From the NCBI GenBank assembly GCA_018715745.1, contig DVLA01000071.1, positions 1-64,000 on the forward strand: 64,000 nucleotides of DNA. The letters run 5' to 3'. A program made the position numbers and the translations under genes. Source of the DNA: Candidatus Coprenecus stercoripullorum. Lineage in GTDB: Bacteria > Bacteroidota > Bacteroidia > Bacteroidales > UBA932. Under the pieces are notes generated by a model, which worked only from the letters and a program-made list of their open reading frames with translations, did not search any database and was not told the origin of the DNA. Positions within the stretch are counted from its first letter, which is position 1, and every line of letters begins with the position of its first letter. Shown here in pieces: positions 1 through 10,588 of the stretch.

Positions 1-42
1 CCATTATCCGTACAATACGAAATGGCCTAACGGAAACCATCG

Positions 43-1407
43 TTATTTCTGGGTCCTGACAGTAGTCGTCTCACTCAGTCCATTGCAGGAAACCGAATAG
101 GTCTCGCCGTCTACAAGGCTATACATGAATGCCATGTCCTGAGCGGGGAAATACTGGGAGAAACTGTTGATATACTTCTGTGCATCCTCTGCCAGCGCCG
201 GGTCCATATTCTTGGCCCGCTGCATATAATCTACGGCTATCCAGTAAGGGGCACGCGTGTCAATTTCATTTCCCTCGCATTTCATCGACCCCCAGATCGT
301 CCCGATCAGGAAATATGCCTTTGGAGCCAGTGTTTCGGAAAGCTTTGCGCATTCCTTTGCGGATTCTACGGCCTTTACGTTATTGGCAAGCGTCTGGGAA
401 TAGTACAGGGCAAGTTCATAATAATATTCCGCATCCTGTTCGGTGTCGGAGTTCTCTTCCGCAATAGCCTCTTCCATGTACTTCACGGCCATATCGCTCT
501 GATCGGGGAGAGAAGAGTACAACTTGAAGAGCAGGTATGCGGAATTATGGTCAGGGTCCATTTTATGGAGGCCTTCCACTGCATTACGGAAAAGGTCGGC
601 GTCGGTACAGTTGAGCGAAGAGAAAAGGGTTACGATATTGGAAAGAAGTTCCTCGTCATTAGGGTTGTTCTCGTAACGCGGCCCGAACAACGACAGCAGG
701 CGGTCGCAATCGGCAGCCCCGCTGCTTGCAAACAGGCTTTCCACATCGGATATGGCCTTGGCCACCATCTCCGAAGGCTTGGCTTTCTCTATTTCATCCA
801 GAGTCGATATCGCTTTCTCAAAAGCGTTGAGAACATCATCGGCAGTAAATGAACCTGCTGCATAGAGCTTGTTGGCAAAGTCCATATACCTTACGATAAT
901 GGGAACGGATGTCCTTGCGCCGCCGGTCTCGATTGTCTCGTCGAGTATGCCGAATACCCTCTGCTCATCTCCCTGCTCGGCATAATTGATGACATCGGAT
1001 GCGTAATTCATCCTGGAAGGTATGAAATACTGCCTGTACGGTCCTGTGGGATCGCTGCCGTAAGTATCTATTCTCATGTTGTGCAACATCATGAGGGTAT
1101 CCAGGAGTTCCTGCTTCCTGACAGGGTTGTTGCCGTATTTGGACAGGTCCATCTTGATTATCTTTATACCGTCCACAATCATGTTCTGGCTGGCAGTGGG
1201 AGGACATGACCTGATGGCATTGCGCCATGCGGCAGCCGCAGCGGGATTGGCAAGGTCCTTCTGCGTCTGATAGGTCTGGAAGAAAGACAGATATTGAAGA
1301 CATTTCAGGCTGTCTTCAGGAGTAGCGCCGTATTTGCCCTGTGCCGAAACCGTAGAGGCAAATATCAAGGAAACAAATGATAAAAGGATTACTTTAACTT
1401 TTTTCAT
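43..1407 (-). CDS. TPR-containing secreted/periplasmic protein
   Basis: 454 aa ORF with N-terminal signal peptide (MKKVKVILLSFVSLIFASTVSAQ) and helical TPR-like repeats; ATG start. Confidence 0.75.
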   Translation of the reverse strand: MKKVKVILLSFVSLIFASTVSAQGKYGATPEDSLKCLQYLSFFQTYQTQKDLANPAAAAAWRNAIRSCPPTASQNMIVDGIKIIKMDLSKYGNNPVRKQELLDTLMMLHNMRIDTYGSDPTGPYRQYFIPSRMNYASDVINYAEQGDEQRVFGILDETIETGGARTSVPIIVRYMDFANKLYAAGSFTADDVLNAFEKAISTLDEIEKAKPSEMVAKAISDVESLFASSGAADCDRLLSLFGPRYENNPNDEELLSNIVTLFSSLNCTDADLFRNAVEGLHKMDPDHNSAYLLFKLYSSLPDQSDMAVKYMEEAIAEENSDTEQDAEYYYELALYYSQTLANNVKAVESAKECAKLSETLAPKAYFLIGTIWGSMKCEGNEIDTRAPYWIAVDYMQRAKNMDPALAEDAQKYINSFSQYFPAQDMAFMYSLVDGETYSVSCNGLSETTTVRTQK

Positions 1408-1443
1408 AATTGTTGCTTTATAGTATTTTCATATTGATTATGC

Positions 1444-2739
1444 CTATTCATACCTGTATTTGACGAACCATACGTCATGGAGGTTGAAGTTTATCACGAA
1501 ATTGAAATACCTCTCCCTCACAAGTCCGTATTTGAGCGTGCCGCGCTGCCCGAGATTTACGGCAACGGATATGGCATTATGCCCTCTGAATATAGGGAAG
1601 GATGCCCCGAATGTAATACCGAAGTCATTTACCCTGTGCCCGTTGAGCATGACATAGGATTCTTCGAAATATCCTCCTACCCTGTACGTCACCCTCTTCA
1701 TATAGTATCTCAGGTCATCCCTGTTGGGAGTAATCTCGAAACCGGCCCTGTAGTACCGGGCCGCACTCTGGCTGAATGATGCCGCCGTACCGTAGTTGAC
1801 AAACGGGTATTTGCTCCAGTTCTGCTGCACGAAGTCAACGCCTACGGTCCACTTGTCGGCAACCCGGTAGGAAATGCCCACCCCGAATTCCTCGGCCACG
1901 TAAAGCGACGCTTCCGGCCTGTTGTCATACATGACCGTATCGGATGCGGTGTACGCATATCTCAGCATGTCCCCTTTCAACCTGTTGCCTATATGGTACG
2001 TGGCGCCTACGGTCAGTTCCGAATCATTTTTCCTGAATGGCTGGGTATATTGTATGCCGAACTTCCCCGAAAAACAGTGGACTCTGTAATTCCAGCCCGT
2101 ATAGACAGTATTGTAGGCAGTAGAGGAGTTGAAAAGTATATCGCTGTGCCTGTTGATGTTCCCGAAATAGTAGATTGCTTCCGCCCCTATTGATATTCTC
2201 TTGGCCACAACCATGGAGGCCCCGGCGAAAAGCTTGTATATGCTGCCCGTCCCGTACTGCTGGTACTTGATGTCCCCTATCTCCGAAACCAGACCCGGAT
2301 CAGTCTCCGTGCTTTGGAACTTGTAGCCCACATTGCTGTACGGGACAATCCCGATTATCATGGCCGATTTCCTGTATATCGGGAAAGTCATCACCACATT
2401 CTGCATATTGAAGACATTATATGCGGAACTTACGGCATTGTCCCTGTTGTAGGAATTTTTCTGCACTACTCCGAAATCCAGCATGAATGCGAGCGTATCC
2501 CGGGCCGTTATGGCCGCCGGGTTGATATAATTGATAAAGCGGTTGTCCCGCAACGCTATCCCTATGCCACCCATCGACAGGTTATAAGAAGTTCCCTGCG
2601 GCTCGATGCGGCCTGCCCCGAACAGGGAATACGGGGAATAGGAACCCAGCGCATTGACTTTCTGGGCCATGGCTTCATTCAAGCCTGGACAGCAAACCAA
2701 TACGCATACAACCAATATAGTTCTAAGCCCCGATTTCAT
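1444..2739 (-). CDS. outer membrane beta-barrel protein (FadL/OMPP1-like hypothetical)
   Basis: 431 aa, signal peptide, alternating beta-strand pattern, PYSLFGAGRI...GGIGIAL...INPAA motif; overlaps coaX by 17 nt. Confidence 0.7.
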   Translation of the reverse strand: MKSGLRTILVVCVLVCCPGLNEAMAQKVNALGSYSPYSLFGAGRIEPQGTSYNLSMGGIGIALRDNRFINYINPAAITARDTLAFMLDFGVVQKNSYNRDNAVSSAYNVFNMQNVVMTFPIYRKSAMIIGIVPYSNVGYKFQSTETDPGLVSEIGDIKYQQYGTGSIYKLFAGASMVVAKRISIGAEAIYYFGNINRHSDILFNSSTAYNTVYTGWNYRVHCFSGKFGIQYTQPFRKNDSELTVGATYHIGNRLKGDMLRYAYTASDTVMYDNRPEASLYVAEEFGVGISYRVADKWTVGVDFVQQNWSKYPFVNYGTAASFSQSAARYYRAGFEITPNRDDLRYYMKRVTYRVGGYFEESYVMLNGHRVNDFGITFGASFPIFRGHNAISVAVNLGQRGTLKYGLVRERYFNFVINFNLHDVWFVKYRYE

Positions 2740-3451
2740 TCAAATAAGCCGCTATACGGACCAAACCTGTCAACACCAGATTATAAACTACAAATATCGG
2801 GAAATCCAATTTGTCTGCAAAAAAAATCGAATCCCCCCCCGTAAATACTATTCTATAACCAGGGTGTTTTCTGATATAGCCCTCTACTTCAAACATTATG
2901 CCTAAAACCACTCCGTTGCATACGGCTTCTTCCGTACTTTTGCCTTTCAATTTATCTGGAGCCTTCGGGGATACCAATGGCAACCTGTTGGTATATTGGT
3001 GAATGGCCTTGAACCTCGTATTCATCCCGGGTGAGATGTTCCCGCCCTTGAAAGTACCGTCGGCAGATTTGAAATCTATGGTAATGGCGGTTCCGAAATC
3101 AAAAATCAGGCAATCCTCGCCGGGGAAAAGGTAATCGGCGCCAACAGCCGAAGCAATCCTGTCTGCCCCAAGAGTTTCCAAAGTAGCATAAGAGTTCTTT
3201 ACAGGCACCGGAGTGCGGCCATTCAGAATGACAAGACGCCTGCACCTGTTTTCAAGCGCCCTGTACAGCTCCATATCGTCTTCCTGGACGCAGGATACTA
3301 TTATAATATCAGGATACCTGCCGCCCGTGAGTTCATCAAGGCCGGAAAGCAGGCCGTCCCTGAGGACCTTGCGGCTCATGGCAAGCCCGTCACCGTACGC
3401 AACTCCTATCTTACAGAATGTGTTGCCAATATCTATCGCAATATTATACAC
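2723..3451 (-). CDS. coaX: type III pantothenate kinase
   Basis: IAIDIGNTFCKIG, DFGTAITID and GGNISPGMNTR motifs; ORF track begins at a TTG at 3472 but GTG at 3451 (MYNIAIDIGNT) fits better because a TATATTTG -7 box sits at about 3470-3477. Confidence 0.9.
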   Translation of the reverse strand: MYNIAIDIGNTFCKIGVAYGDGLAMSRKVLRDGLLSGLDELTGGRYPDIIIVSCVQEDDMELYRALENRCRRLVILNGRTPVPVKNSYATLETLGADRIASAVGADYLFPGEDCLIFDFGTAITIDFKSADGTFKGGNISPGMNTRFKAIHQYTNRLPLVSPKAPDKLKGKSTEEAVCNGVVLGIMFEVEGYIRKHPGYRIVFTGGDSIFFADKLDFPIFVVYNLVLTGLVRIAAYLNEIGA

Positions 3452-3519
3452 TCCCTTGTCAGAAAAGCGCAAATATAAAAAGAAGGGAAAAGCAATGCAA
3501 ATGGTATCTCAGGATATGG

Positions 3520-6500
3520 TCAGAGTTTTCTTATGAGATTCCATGCCCCTTCTATAGTATTGACATTACGGACAGTGATATACAGCTTTCCATTGTTTTC
3601 TTTCAAGGAATAGCGGTCTGCCGGTTTTGACTGGATGGACTTCAGGATTCCGGCAAAACGGTCGCTCCTGTAATAGGGAGACATCTGGTTGCCCACAAAA
3701 TACATTACCATCATCCCGTTTTTGAGCACAATCCTCTCGAACCCCCTTTCCTTTGCAGCCATCCTCAGCCGTACCACGAAAGTAAGCTGGCGGAATTCTT
3801 CCGGCAAAGGGCCGAAACGGTCTTCAAGGTCGGAAGTGAAACGCTGGAGCGAGGCCTCGTCCGAAATGGAGTCCAGCTCCTTGTAAAGCCTTATCTTCTC
3901 TGCCGGAATATTTATATAGGAATCGGGAATAAGGAGTTCCATATCGGTATCTATCGTACAGTCGGAAACATAGGCGGTATCCTCGCCCTTCTCTCTGACT
4001 GCATCCGGCATTGACCCCTTTATCTCTTCGAACGCCTCGGCCAGTATTCTCTGATAGGTCTCGAACCCCATTTCCGCTATATAACCGCTTTGCTCTGCTC
4101 CGAGCATATTCCCCATGCCTCTGATATCCAAATCCCTCATAGCTATATTAAAGCCACTGCCCAGGTCCGAGAAGGCCTCTATCGCGTTAAGCCTCCTGCG
4201 CGCGTCATCGGAGATTGTCGCCATAGGCGGGACGACAAGGTAACAGAAAGCTTTCCTGTCGGAGCGCCCTACCCTTCCCCTCAGCTGATGGAGATCGCTG
4301 AGCCCGAAATTCTGCGCCTGGTTGATAATAATCGTATTGGTATTGGGAATATCTATGCCGTTTTCTATAATAGTTGTCGCTATCAACATGTCATAGTCAC
4401 CGGACATATATTCTATAATCTTCCTTTCCAATATCTTCGGTTCCATCTGGCCATGAGCTACGCAAGTCCTGATACCGGGCACTATCCGCCTGATTATATC
4501 CTCTACCTCCAATATGTCCTCTACCCTGTTGTGTACAAAAAATATCTGTCCGTGCCTTTCTATTTCGAAATTTATTATATCGCGTATCGTATCCTCATTG
4601 AAATCTATTATTTCAGTCTGGATAGGCAGCCTGTTTGGAGGAGGGGTGTTTATTATGGACAGGTCCCTGGCCCCAAGAAGGGAGAACTGCAGGGTTCGAG
4701 GTATCGGAGTAGCTGTTAGGGTCAATGTGTCCACTGAAAGCTTGAGTTTCCTCAGAGCCTCTTTCGCGGCCACCCCGAATTTCTGTTCCTCGTCTATTAT
4801 CAGCAGGCCCAGGTCCTTGAATTTTACAGTCTTCCCCAAAAGCCTGTGCGTCCCTATAATAATATCTATCTTGCCGTCACCCAGCCTCTGCAATATGTCG
4901 GCGGTCTCCTTCGGCGTGCGCAGGCGGCTCAGGTAATCCACACTGCATGGAAAATTCCTGAGCCGCTCGGTGAATGTATTGAAATGCTGGAGGGCGAGTA
5001 TTGTAGTCGGCACAAGGACCGCCACCTGTTTGCTGTCCGCAACCGCCTTGAAAGCCGCCCTTATTGCCACTTCGGTCTTGCCGAACCCAACGTCCCCGCA
5101 GACAAGCCTGTCCATCGGACAGTCTTTTTCCATATCGGATTTCACTGCATCGACGGCCCTTATCTGATCCGGGGTCTCCTCATACTTGAATGATGACTCG
5201 AATTCCTGTTGCAAATAGCTGTCATGCGAAAACGCATAGCCTTTTGCCATCATCCTCTGGGAATAAAGTTTTATCAGATCGCCCGCAATATCCCTGGCTT
5301 TTGATTTTGCGGAGTTTTTGAGCCTTTCCCAGTTTCCCGACCCGAGCTTGTTGACCTTTGGAGGCTTGGATGCGTCCCCTGAGCGGTATTTGGAGATGCG
5401 GTGCAGCCCGTGTATGGACACAAACAATATGTCATTATCCTTATATACAAGCTTGACCGCTTCCTGCACCTTTCCGTTTATCCTGTTCTTGACAAGCCCG
5501 CCGAACCTTCCTATGCCGTGGTCGATATGTACTATGTAGTCCCCTTCCTTGAAGGAATTGATGTCATTGAGCGTAAGCCTTTCGCTTCTCGGCACGGACC
5601 GCCTTATGTTTATCCTCCTGTACCTTTCGAATATCTGGTGGTCCGTATACAGGCATATCCCGGAATCATTGTCCACAAAACCTTCCTGAATAGTGAACTC
5701 CTTATAGGAAGGAGTGACACCGTAGGTGGAAAATATGTTCTTCAGCCTGGTTATCTGCGTATTGTTCTCGCTCATTATATAGACCTGGCATCCCCTGGCC
5801 GTTTTTTCCCTTATATCCTCCGCAAGAATCTCGAAATTCTTGTTGAAAACAGGCTGCGGAACAGTATCGAACTCTATTTCCCTGTCATAAGTCCCGGACT
5901 TCCTTACCGGAGACAGATCTATCCTTTTATGAAAATCAGCCCCGTCCATAAAACCGTCGATGCCGGATACCCAGACGGTCCCTTCCACGGGAAAGAGGGA
6001 GAAAATATCCGAAGACGTGCCGTCCTGCCCCTCATCCTGACACGTAATATTCGGATATATGCCTGCCTCTGCCATGCGCTCCTGCAATGAATGCTGCGTA
6101 TTGGCCTCGAATCTCCTTATACTTTCTACCTCATCTCCGAAAAAGTCTATGCGGTAAGGTTTGTCCTCGCTATAGGAAAACACATCGATTATACTCCCCC
6201 TTACCGCAAACTCCCCGGGCTGGGAGACAAAATCCACCCTTGTAAAGCCCGCTTCAAAAAGCCTGTCGATAAAAGCATCAAATCCGGCGTTCTCTCCCTC
6301 GGCAATGGAAAGTACGGCCCTGTCCAGTTCGCTTTCAAGCATTACCCCTTCTTCCACAGAATCCCTATAACCGACGACTATCAGATATTCGCCCTTATAT
6401 TTTCCTTTGGCATAATCGGAAAGAGCCCCTATCGCCGAAGTTCTCTGGACCTTTAATGAATTGTCGTTGACGGACCCCCTTATACTTTTGGCCCTTGATG

Positions 6501-6747
6501 TGGGAAAAAAGTATACGTTTTCATCACCCATAAGGTTATAGAGGTCATTTACACATCCTTCAGCGTCTTCTTTAGTGGCAAGAACGACAAAATGAGCCCC
6601 GGAATAAACTGTCTGGGATATGGCAAAAGCTTTTGCGGAAGAATACAAACCTTTGAGACATATTGTTTTAACATCCTTATTCCCTATTGCCTCAGCCAAT
6701 TCGGCGACTTTGCTTTTTATTAACAATTCCCACCTTTTCCCGTTCAT
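3520..6747 (-). CDS. mfd: transcription-repair coupling factor Mfd
   Basis: 1075 aa, CarD-like RID (GDYIVHIDHGIGRFGGL), helicase motifs GDVGFGKTEVAIRAAF, DEEQKFGV, TRG/TRCF C-terminal domain. Confidence 0.97.
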   Translation of the reverse strand: MNGKRWELLIKSKVAELAEAIGNKDVKTICLKGLYSSAKAFAISQTVYSGAHFVVLATKEDAEGCVNDLYNLMGDENVYFFPTSRAKSIRGSVNDNSLKVQRTSAIGALSDYAKGKYKGEYLIVVGYRDSVEEGVMLESELDRAVLSIAEGENAGFDAFIDRLFEAGFTRVDFVSQPGEFAVRGSIIDVFSYSEDKPYRIDFFGDEVESIRRFEANTQHSLQERMAEAGIYPNITCQDEGQDGTSSDIFSLFPVEGTVWVSGIDGFMDGADFHKRIDLSPVRKSGTYDREIEFDTVPQPVFNKNFEILAEDIREKTARGCQVYIMSENNTQITRLKNIFSTYGVTPSYKEFTIQEGFVDNDSGICLYTDHQIFERYRRINIRRSVPRSERLTLNDINSFKEGDYIVHIDHGIGRFGGLVKNRINGKVQEAVKLVYKDNDILFVSIHGLHRISKYRSGDASKPPKVNKLGSGNWERLKNSAKSKARDIAGDLIKLYSQRMMAKGYAFSHDSYLQQEFESSFKYEETPDQIRAVDAVKSDMEKDCPMDRLVCGDVGFGKTEVAIRAAFKAVADSKQVAVLVPTTILALQHFNTFTERLRNFPCSVDYLSRLRTPKETADILQRLGDGKIDIIIGTHRLLGKTVKFKDLGLLIIDEEQKFGVAAKEALRKLKLSVDTLTLTATPIPRTLQFSLLGARDLSIINTPPPNRLPIQTEIIDFNEDTIRDIINFEIERHGQIFFVHNRVEDILEVEDIIRRIVPGIRTCVAHGQMEPKILERKIIEYMSGDYDMLIATTIIENGIDIPNTNTIIINQAQNFGLSDLHQLRGRVGRSDRKAFCYLVVPPMATISDDARRRLNAIEAFSDLGSGFNIAMRDLDIRGMGNMLGAEQSGYIAEMGFETYQRILAEAFEEIKGSMPDAVREKGEDTAYVSDCTIDTDMELLIPDSYINIPAEKIRLYKELDSISDEASLQRFTSDLEDRFGPLPEEFRQLTFVVRLRMAAKERGFERIVLKNGMMVMYFVGNQMSPYYRSDRFAGILKSIQSKPADRYSLKENNGKLYITVRNVNTIEGAWNLIRKL

Positions 6748-7009
6748 AACTTTTAAATAACCCGTTAATAATTTTTTAAAACTTACAGATGGCAGACGGC
6801 GATTTTTTTATATGCACGGTCGCCATGACAAATGCAAAAAAGTTATTCAGTTTTTCCTATAATTTTCCCCAAAACTTATCAACATTTTCCATTCTACACT
6901 ACCGGCTTTATCATGCGGAAGTTAGAGACGATTTTCACGAGTTATCAACTTATCGACAACTATACATATACATCAACAGTTTTTTAAAAATATAAGATAT
7001 ATTTGTATT

Positions 7010-8059
7010 ATGGTTTCAAAAGTCAATAGCTGCGAAAATGAAAATTTCGATCCCAGGATTGAAAGCCTCGGCAAAGATAGGGATAATGATCTGGATGGTA
7101 AAATCCGCCCGCAGGATTTCAACAGTTTCTCAGGACAGGACAAAATCATTGAAAATCTGAAAATTTTCGTCAAGGCAGCAAAACTTCGCGGTGAATCGCT
7201 TGACCATATTCTGTTGCACGGCCCTCCAGGCCTCGGCAAGACAACATTGGCTCATATCGTAGCGAATGAGTTGGGTGTCAATATGAAAGTTACATCGGGC
7301 CCTGTCCTGGACAAACCCGGGGACCTTGCAGGGCTTCTTACGGGACTCGATACTGGCGACGTGCTTTTCATTGACGAGATACACAGGCTGTCGCATGCAG
7401 TTGAAGAGTACCTGTATTCGGCTATGGAGGACTTTGTTATCGATATTATGATAGACAAGGGCCCCGGGGCGAGGTCTGTGCAGATATCATTGAATCGCTT
7501 TACCCTGATCGGGGCCACTACCAGAAGCGGGCTGATTACTTCCCCTCTGAGGGCCAGGTTCGGTATTACCGCCCATCTTGAGTATTATGACGCCGGAGTC
7601 CTGTGCGGCATTGTCAAAAGGAGTGCAGGTATTCTTGATGTGGCTATTGAGGATGATGCGGCCATGGAAATAGCCATGCGCAGCCGCGGTACTCCGCGTA
7701 TTGCAAACGCTCTTTTAAGAAGAGTCAGGGATTTTGCCCAGGTGAAAGGTTCAGGGAAAATCGATATGGAAATAGCGGTATATGCCCTGGATGCCCTGAA
7801 CATAGACAAGAGGGGACTGGATTCAGTTGACAATAAGATATTGAAGACTATAATATTGAAGTTCAACGGCGGACCCGTCGGACTCGGGACTGTGGCAACT
7901 GCCGTAGGGGAGGATCCAGGTACGGTAGAGGAAGTTTACGAGCCTTTCCTTATCAAGGAGGGGTTTATCCACCGTACCCCGCGCGGCAGGGAGGTGACGG
8001 ATCTCGCCTATACTCATTTGGGTATTGACAAATACAGGATGGATTCCTTTTTCGGATGA
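7010..8059 (+). CDS. ruvB: Holliday junction branch migration DNA helicase RuvB
   Basis: [47 protein letters not shown] motifs. Confidence 0.97.
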   Translation: MVSKVNSCENENFDPRIESLGKDRDNDLDGKIRPQDFNSFSGQDKIIENLKIFVKAAKLRGESLDHILLHGPPGLGKTTLAHIVANELGVNMKVTSGPVLDKPGDLAGLLTGLDTGDVLFIDEIHRLSHAVEEYLYSAMEDFVIDIMIDKGPGARSVQISLNRFTLIGATTRSGLITSPLRARFGITAHLEYYDAGVLCGIVKRSAGILDVAIEDDAAMEIAMRSRGTPRIANALLRRVRDFAQVKGSGKIDMEIAVYALDALNIDKRGLDSVDNKILKTIILKFNGGPVGLGTVATAVGEDPGTVEEVYEPFLIKEGFIHRTPRGREVTDLAYTHLGIDKYRMDSFFG

Positions 8060-9150
8060 AGATTTTGATTCTGTCGGACGCTCGGAGCATCCATACTAAA
8101 AGATGGGTGTCGGCCCTTAGGGAAAAGGGGGACGAAGTCGTGCTTTTCAGTCTTATACCGGCGGATGACGATTTTTTCACTGTTTCAGGTATAAGGACAT
8201 ATTATTTCAATCTGTTTCGTTATAAAAGCAGGTTAAAGGGGCTTTATATGCATTTGCGTGCGGCTTTTTTCCTGCGGAAGGTATTGCATGCGGAGCGCCC
8301 CGACATACTTCATGCGCACTATATAACGAGTTTCGGGCTTGTTGGGGCCCTGTCACTGTGGCATCCTTTCGTTATTTCGCTTTGGGGAAGCGACATTTAT
8401 GATTTTCCCCATGAATCATTGTTTAACAGGCTTTCAGTTAAGTACGTGCTGAAAAAGGCCGACCGTATCCTGTCTACAAGCCGCAACATGGCTTCGGAAG
8501 CGGCCCGATATACGGGAAAGGACATACTTGTCACGCCTTTTGGAGTGGATACTTCCGTTTTCAGGCGTATCCCGCTTCCGGAAAAGGATACCATAGTTAT
8601 AGGAAATGTCAAGGCCCTTTCACCCAAATACGGAATAGATTGCCTTATAAGGGCTTTTGCCATCCTGTGCTCCATGTGTCCTGGGCGGGATATGAGACTT
8701 GTGATAGCCGGTAAAGGGCCTGACAGGGAAAAACTGGAGACACTTGCGGCAGACCTCGGGGTGGCTTCCAGGATTGATTTTGCGGGGTTCGTCCGGCACG
8801 ACAGGCTTCCTGAGCTGTACAGCAGTTTCGATATAGCCGCCTTTCTTTCGTATAAGGAAAGTTTCGGAGTGTCGGCAGTGGAGGCAATGTCATGTTCATG
8901 TCCTGTAGTAGCCTCTGATACTGATGGATTTACAGAAGTAGTTGAGGACGGGGTCACTGGTATTATAGTCGGACGCGGTGATCCGGGGCGGGCGGCTGAA
9001 GCTTTGCGTACTTTGGTAATGGACAGGGAGCTTAGGCTTTCAATGGGGAAAAAAGGACGCGAACGAGTATGCAGACTGTATGAATGGGATGATAATGTCA
9101 GATATATGAGGTCCATATATTCGGATTTGACGGATGGAAACGGGAAGTGA
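8056..9150 (+). CDS. glycosyltransferase family 4 (GT-B)
   Basis: GT4 C-terminal domain with [29 protein letters not shown]; 4-nt overlap with ruvB. Confidence 0.9.
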   Translation: MKILILSDARSIHTKRWVSALREKGDEVVLFSLIPADDDFFTVSGIRTYYFNLFRYKSRLKGLYMHLRAAFFLRKVLHAERPDILHAHYITSFGLVGALSLWHPFVISLWGSDIYDFPHESLFNRLSVKYVLKKADRILSTSRNMASEAARYTGKDILVTPFGVDTSVFRRIPLPEKDTIVIGNVKALSPKYGIDCLIRAFAILCSMCPGRDMRLVIAGKGPDREKLETLAADLGVASRIDFAGFVRHDRLPELYSSFDIAAFLSYKESFGVSAVEAMSCSCPVVASDTDGFTEVVEDGVTGIIVGRGDPGRAAEALRTLVMDRELRLSMGKKGRERVCRLYEWDDNVRYMRSIYSDLTDGNGK

Positions 9151-10588
9151 CTTGAAGAACAGGACGGCCAAGGGTATAGGCTGGGGTTTTGTGGACAATA
9201 TTATGAATACGGGATTCATGGCCCTGGTAAATATTGTCCTGGCCAGGCTTCTTTCACCTGCCGAATTCGGTCTTGTAGGTATGTCCACTATATTTATAAC
9301 GCTTTCCAACTCACTTGTGGACAGTGGATTTACCGGAGCCTTGACGAGGAAGAAAAATGCGGGGGAGAAAGATTTCAATACGGTTTTCTATTTTAATTTC
9401 GGTGTGAGCCTCCTGTTGTATGCCGTGCTTTATTTCTGTGCCGTCCCCATATCCTCATTTTTCCGTCAGCCTGTTTTGGCACAGATAATAAGGATTATAG
9501 GGTTATCGTTGATAATAAATGCCTTAAGTATCGTTCAAAAAGTGATATTAATACGGAAGATAGATTTCAGGACACAGGCAATAGTGTCCGGCATATCTTC
9601 CGTAGCCGCGGCTTTGTCAGGCATTGTTTTGGCCGTATGCGGATACGGGGTCTGGAGTCTTGTAGTGATGCAGATTTCAAGGCTTGCCGTAAATACGGTC
9701 CTGCTTTGGATATTTTCCAAATGGCATCCGTCTTTTGTGTTTTCCTTTTCGAGTTTCAGGGAAATGTTCGCTTTCGGGGGGAGGCTTTTGCTTACTTCGC
9801 TGGTCAGTACCGTATGGAATGAGATATATTCTCTGATTATAGGCAGAATGTATACTCCTGGCATCCTGGGCCAGTATAATCGTGCGGAGAAGATAAAGGG
9901 CATGGTGACTTCCAATGTAAGCATAGTGATGCAAAGGGTAAGCTATCCTGTCCTGTCGTCCGTTTCTGACGAGAGGGAAAGGGAAATCCGGGTGTACAGG
10001 AAGGTTCTCAAAACAACCGTTATCATATCGTTTACGCTTGTTCTCGGTATGGCCGCCGCATCCGAGGCCCTGGTTCTTACCCTTATAGGCGGGCAATGGC
10101 TTCAATGCGTTGAATATCTGCGCATTTTGTGTTTTTCGGGAATATTCCTGCCCCTTATGATTTGCAGCGCAAATGTGATAAATGCAAACGGAAGGTCGGA
10201 TATTACCTTTTATCTGGAACTTATAAAAGTTGCTTCGGCCGGGATACCGGTTCTTTTGGGTATCTTCCTGAGTGTGGAATGGCTTCTTTGGGGAATCGTG
10301 GCAGCTTCTTTCCTGTCATATATGTTTCATGCCATGTATGTTTCAAAAGTAATAGGGTACAAGGTCTCTGAACAGTTCAGGGACATTTTCCCCATTCTTG
10401 CCATTTCGGCGGTGATGGCTTTGGCAGTATATGCGCTGTCGTTTATCGACTTGCCTGCCCTGCCGATGCTTCTGTTGCAGATCTCTGCCGGGGCCGGAAT
10501 AGTTTTTGCCGTTTACGGCCTCGTATACAGATGCGAGGAATATGAGGACATAAAGGGACATTTGCTTGGTATTCTGAGGAGAAAATGA
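9134..10588 (+). CDS. lipopolysaccharide/polysaccharide flippase (Wzx/MviN-MATE superfamily)
   Basis: 484 aa polytopic membrane protein; N-terminal GWGFVDNIMNTGF...VLARLLSPAEFGLVGM motif typical of Wzx-like exporters. Confidence 0.9.
   Translation: METGSDLKNRTAKGIGWGFVDNIMNTGFMALVNIVLARLLSPAEFGLVGMSTIFITLSNSLVDSGFTGALTRKKNAGEKDFNTVFYFNFGVSLLLYAVLYFCAVPISSFFRQPVLAQIIRIIGLSLIINALSIVQKVILIRKIDFRTQAIVSGISSVAAALSGIVLAVCGYGVWSLVVMQISRLAVNTVLLWIFSKWHPSFVFSFSSFREMFAFGGRLLLTSLVSTVWNEIYSLIIGRMYTPGILGQYNRAEKIKGMVTSNVSIVMQRVSYPVLSSVSDEREREIRVYRKVLKTTVIISFTLVLGMAAASEALVLTLIGGQWLQCVEYLRILCFSGIFLPLMICSANVINANGRSDITFYLELIKVASAGIPVLLGIFLSVEWLLWGIVAASFLSYMFHAMYVSKVIGYKVSEQFRDIFPILAISAVMALAVYALSFIDLPALPMLLLQISAGAGIVFAVYGLVYRCEEYEDIKGHLLGILRRK

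Noticed and set aside
5401-6456. Long plus-strand ORFs inside mfd
   Set aside because: Antisense shadows of mfd.
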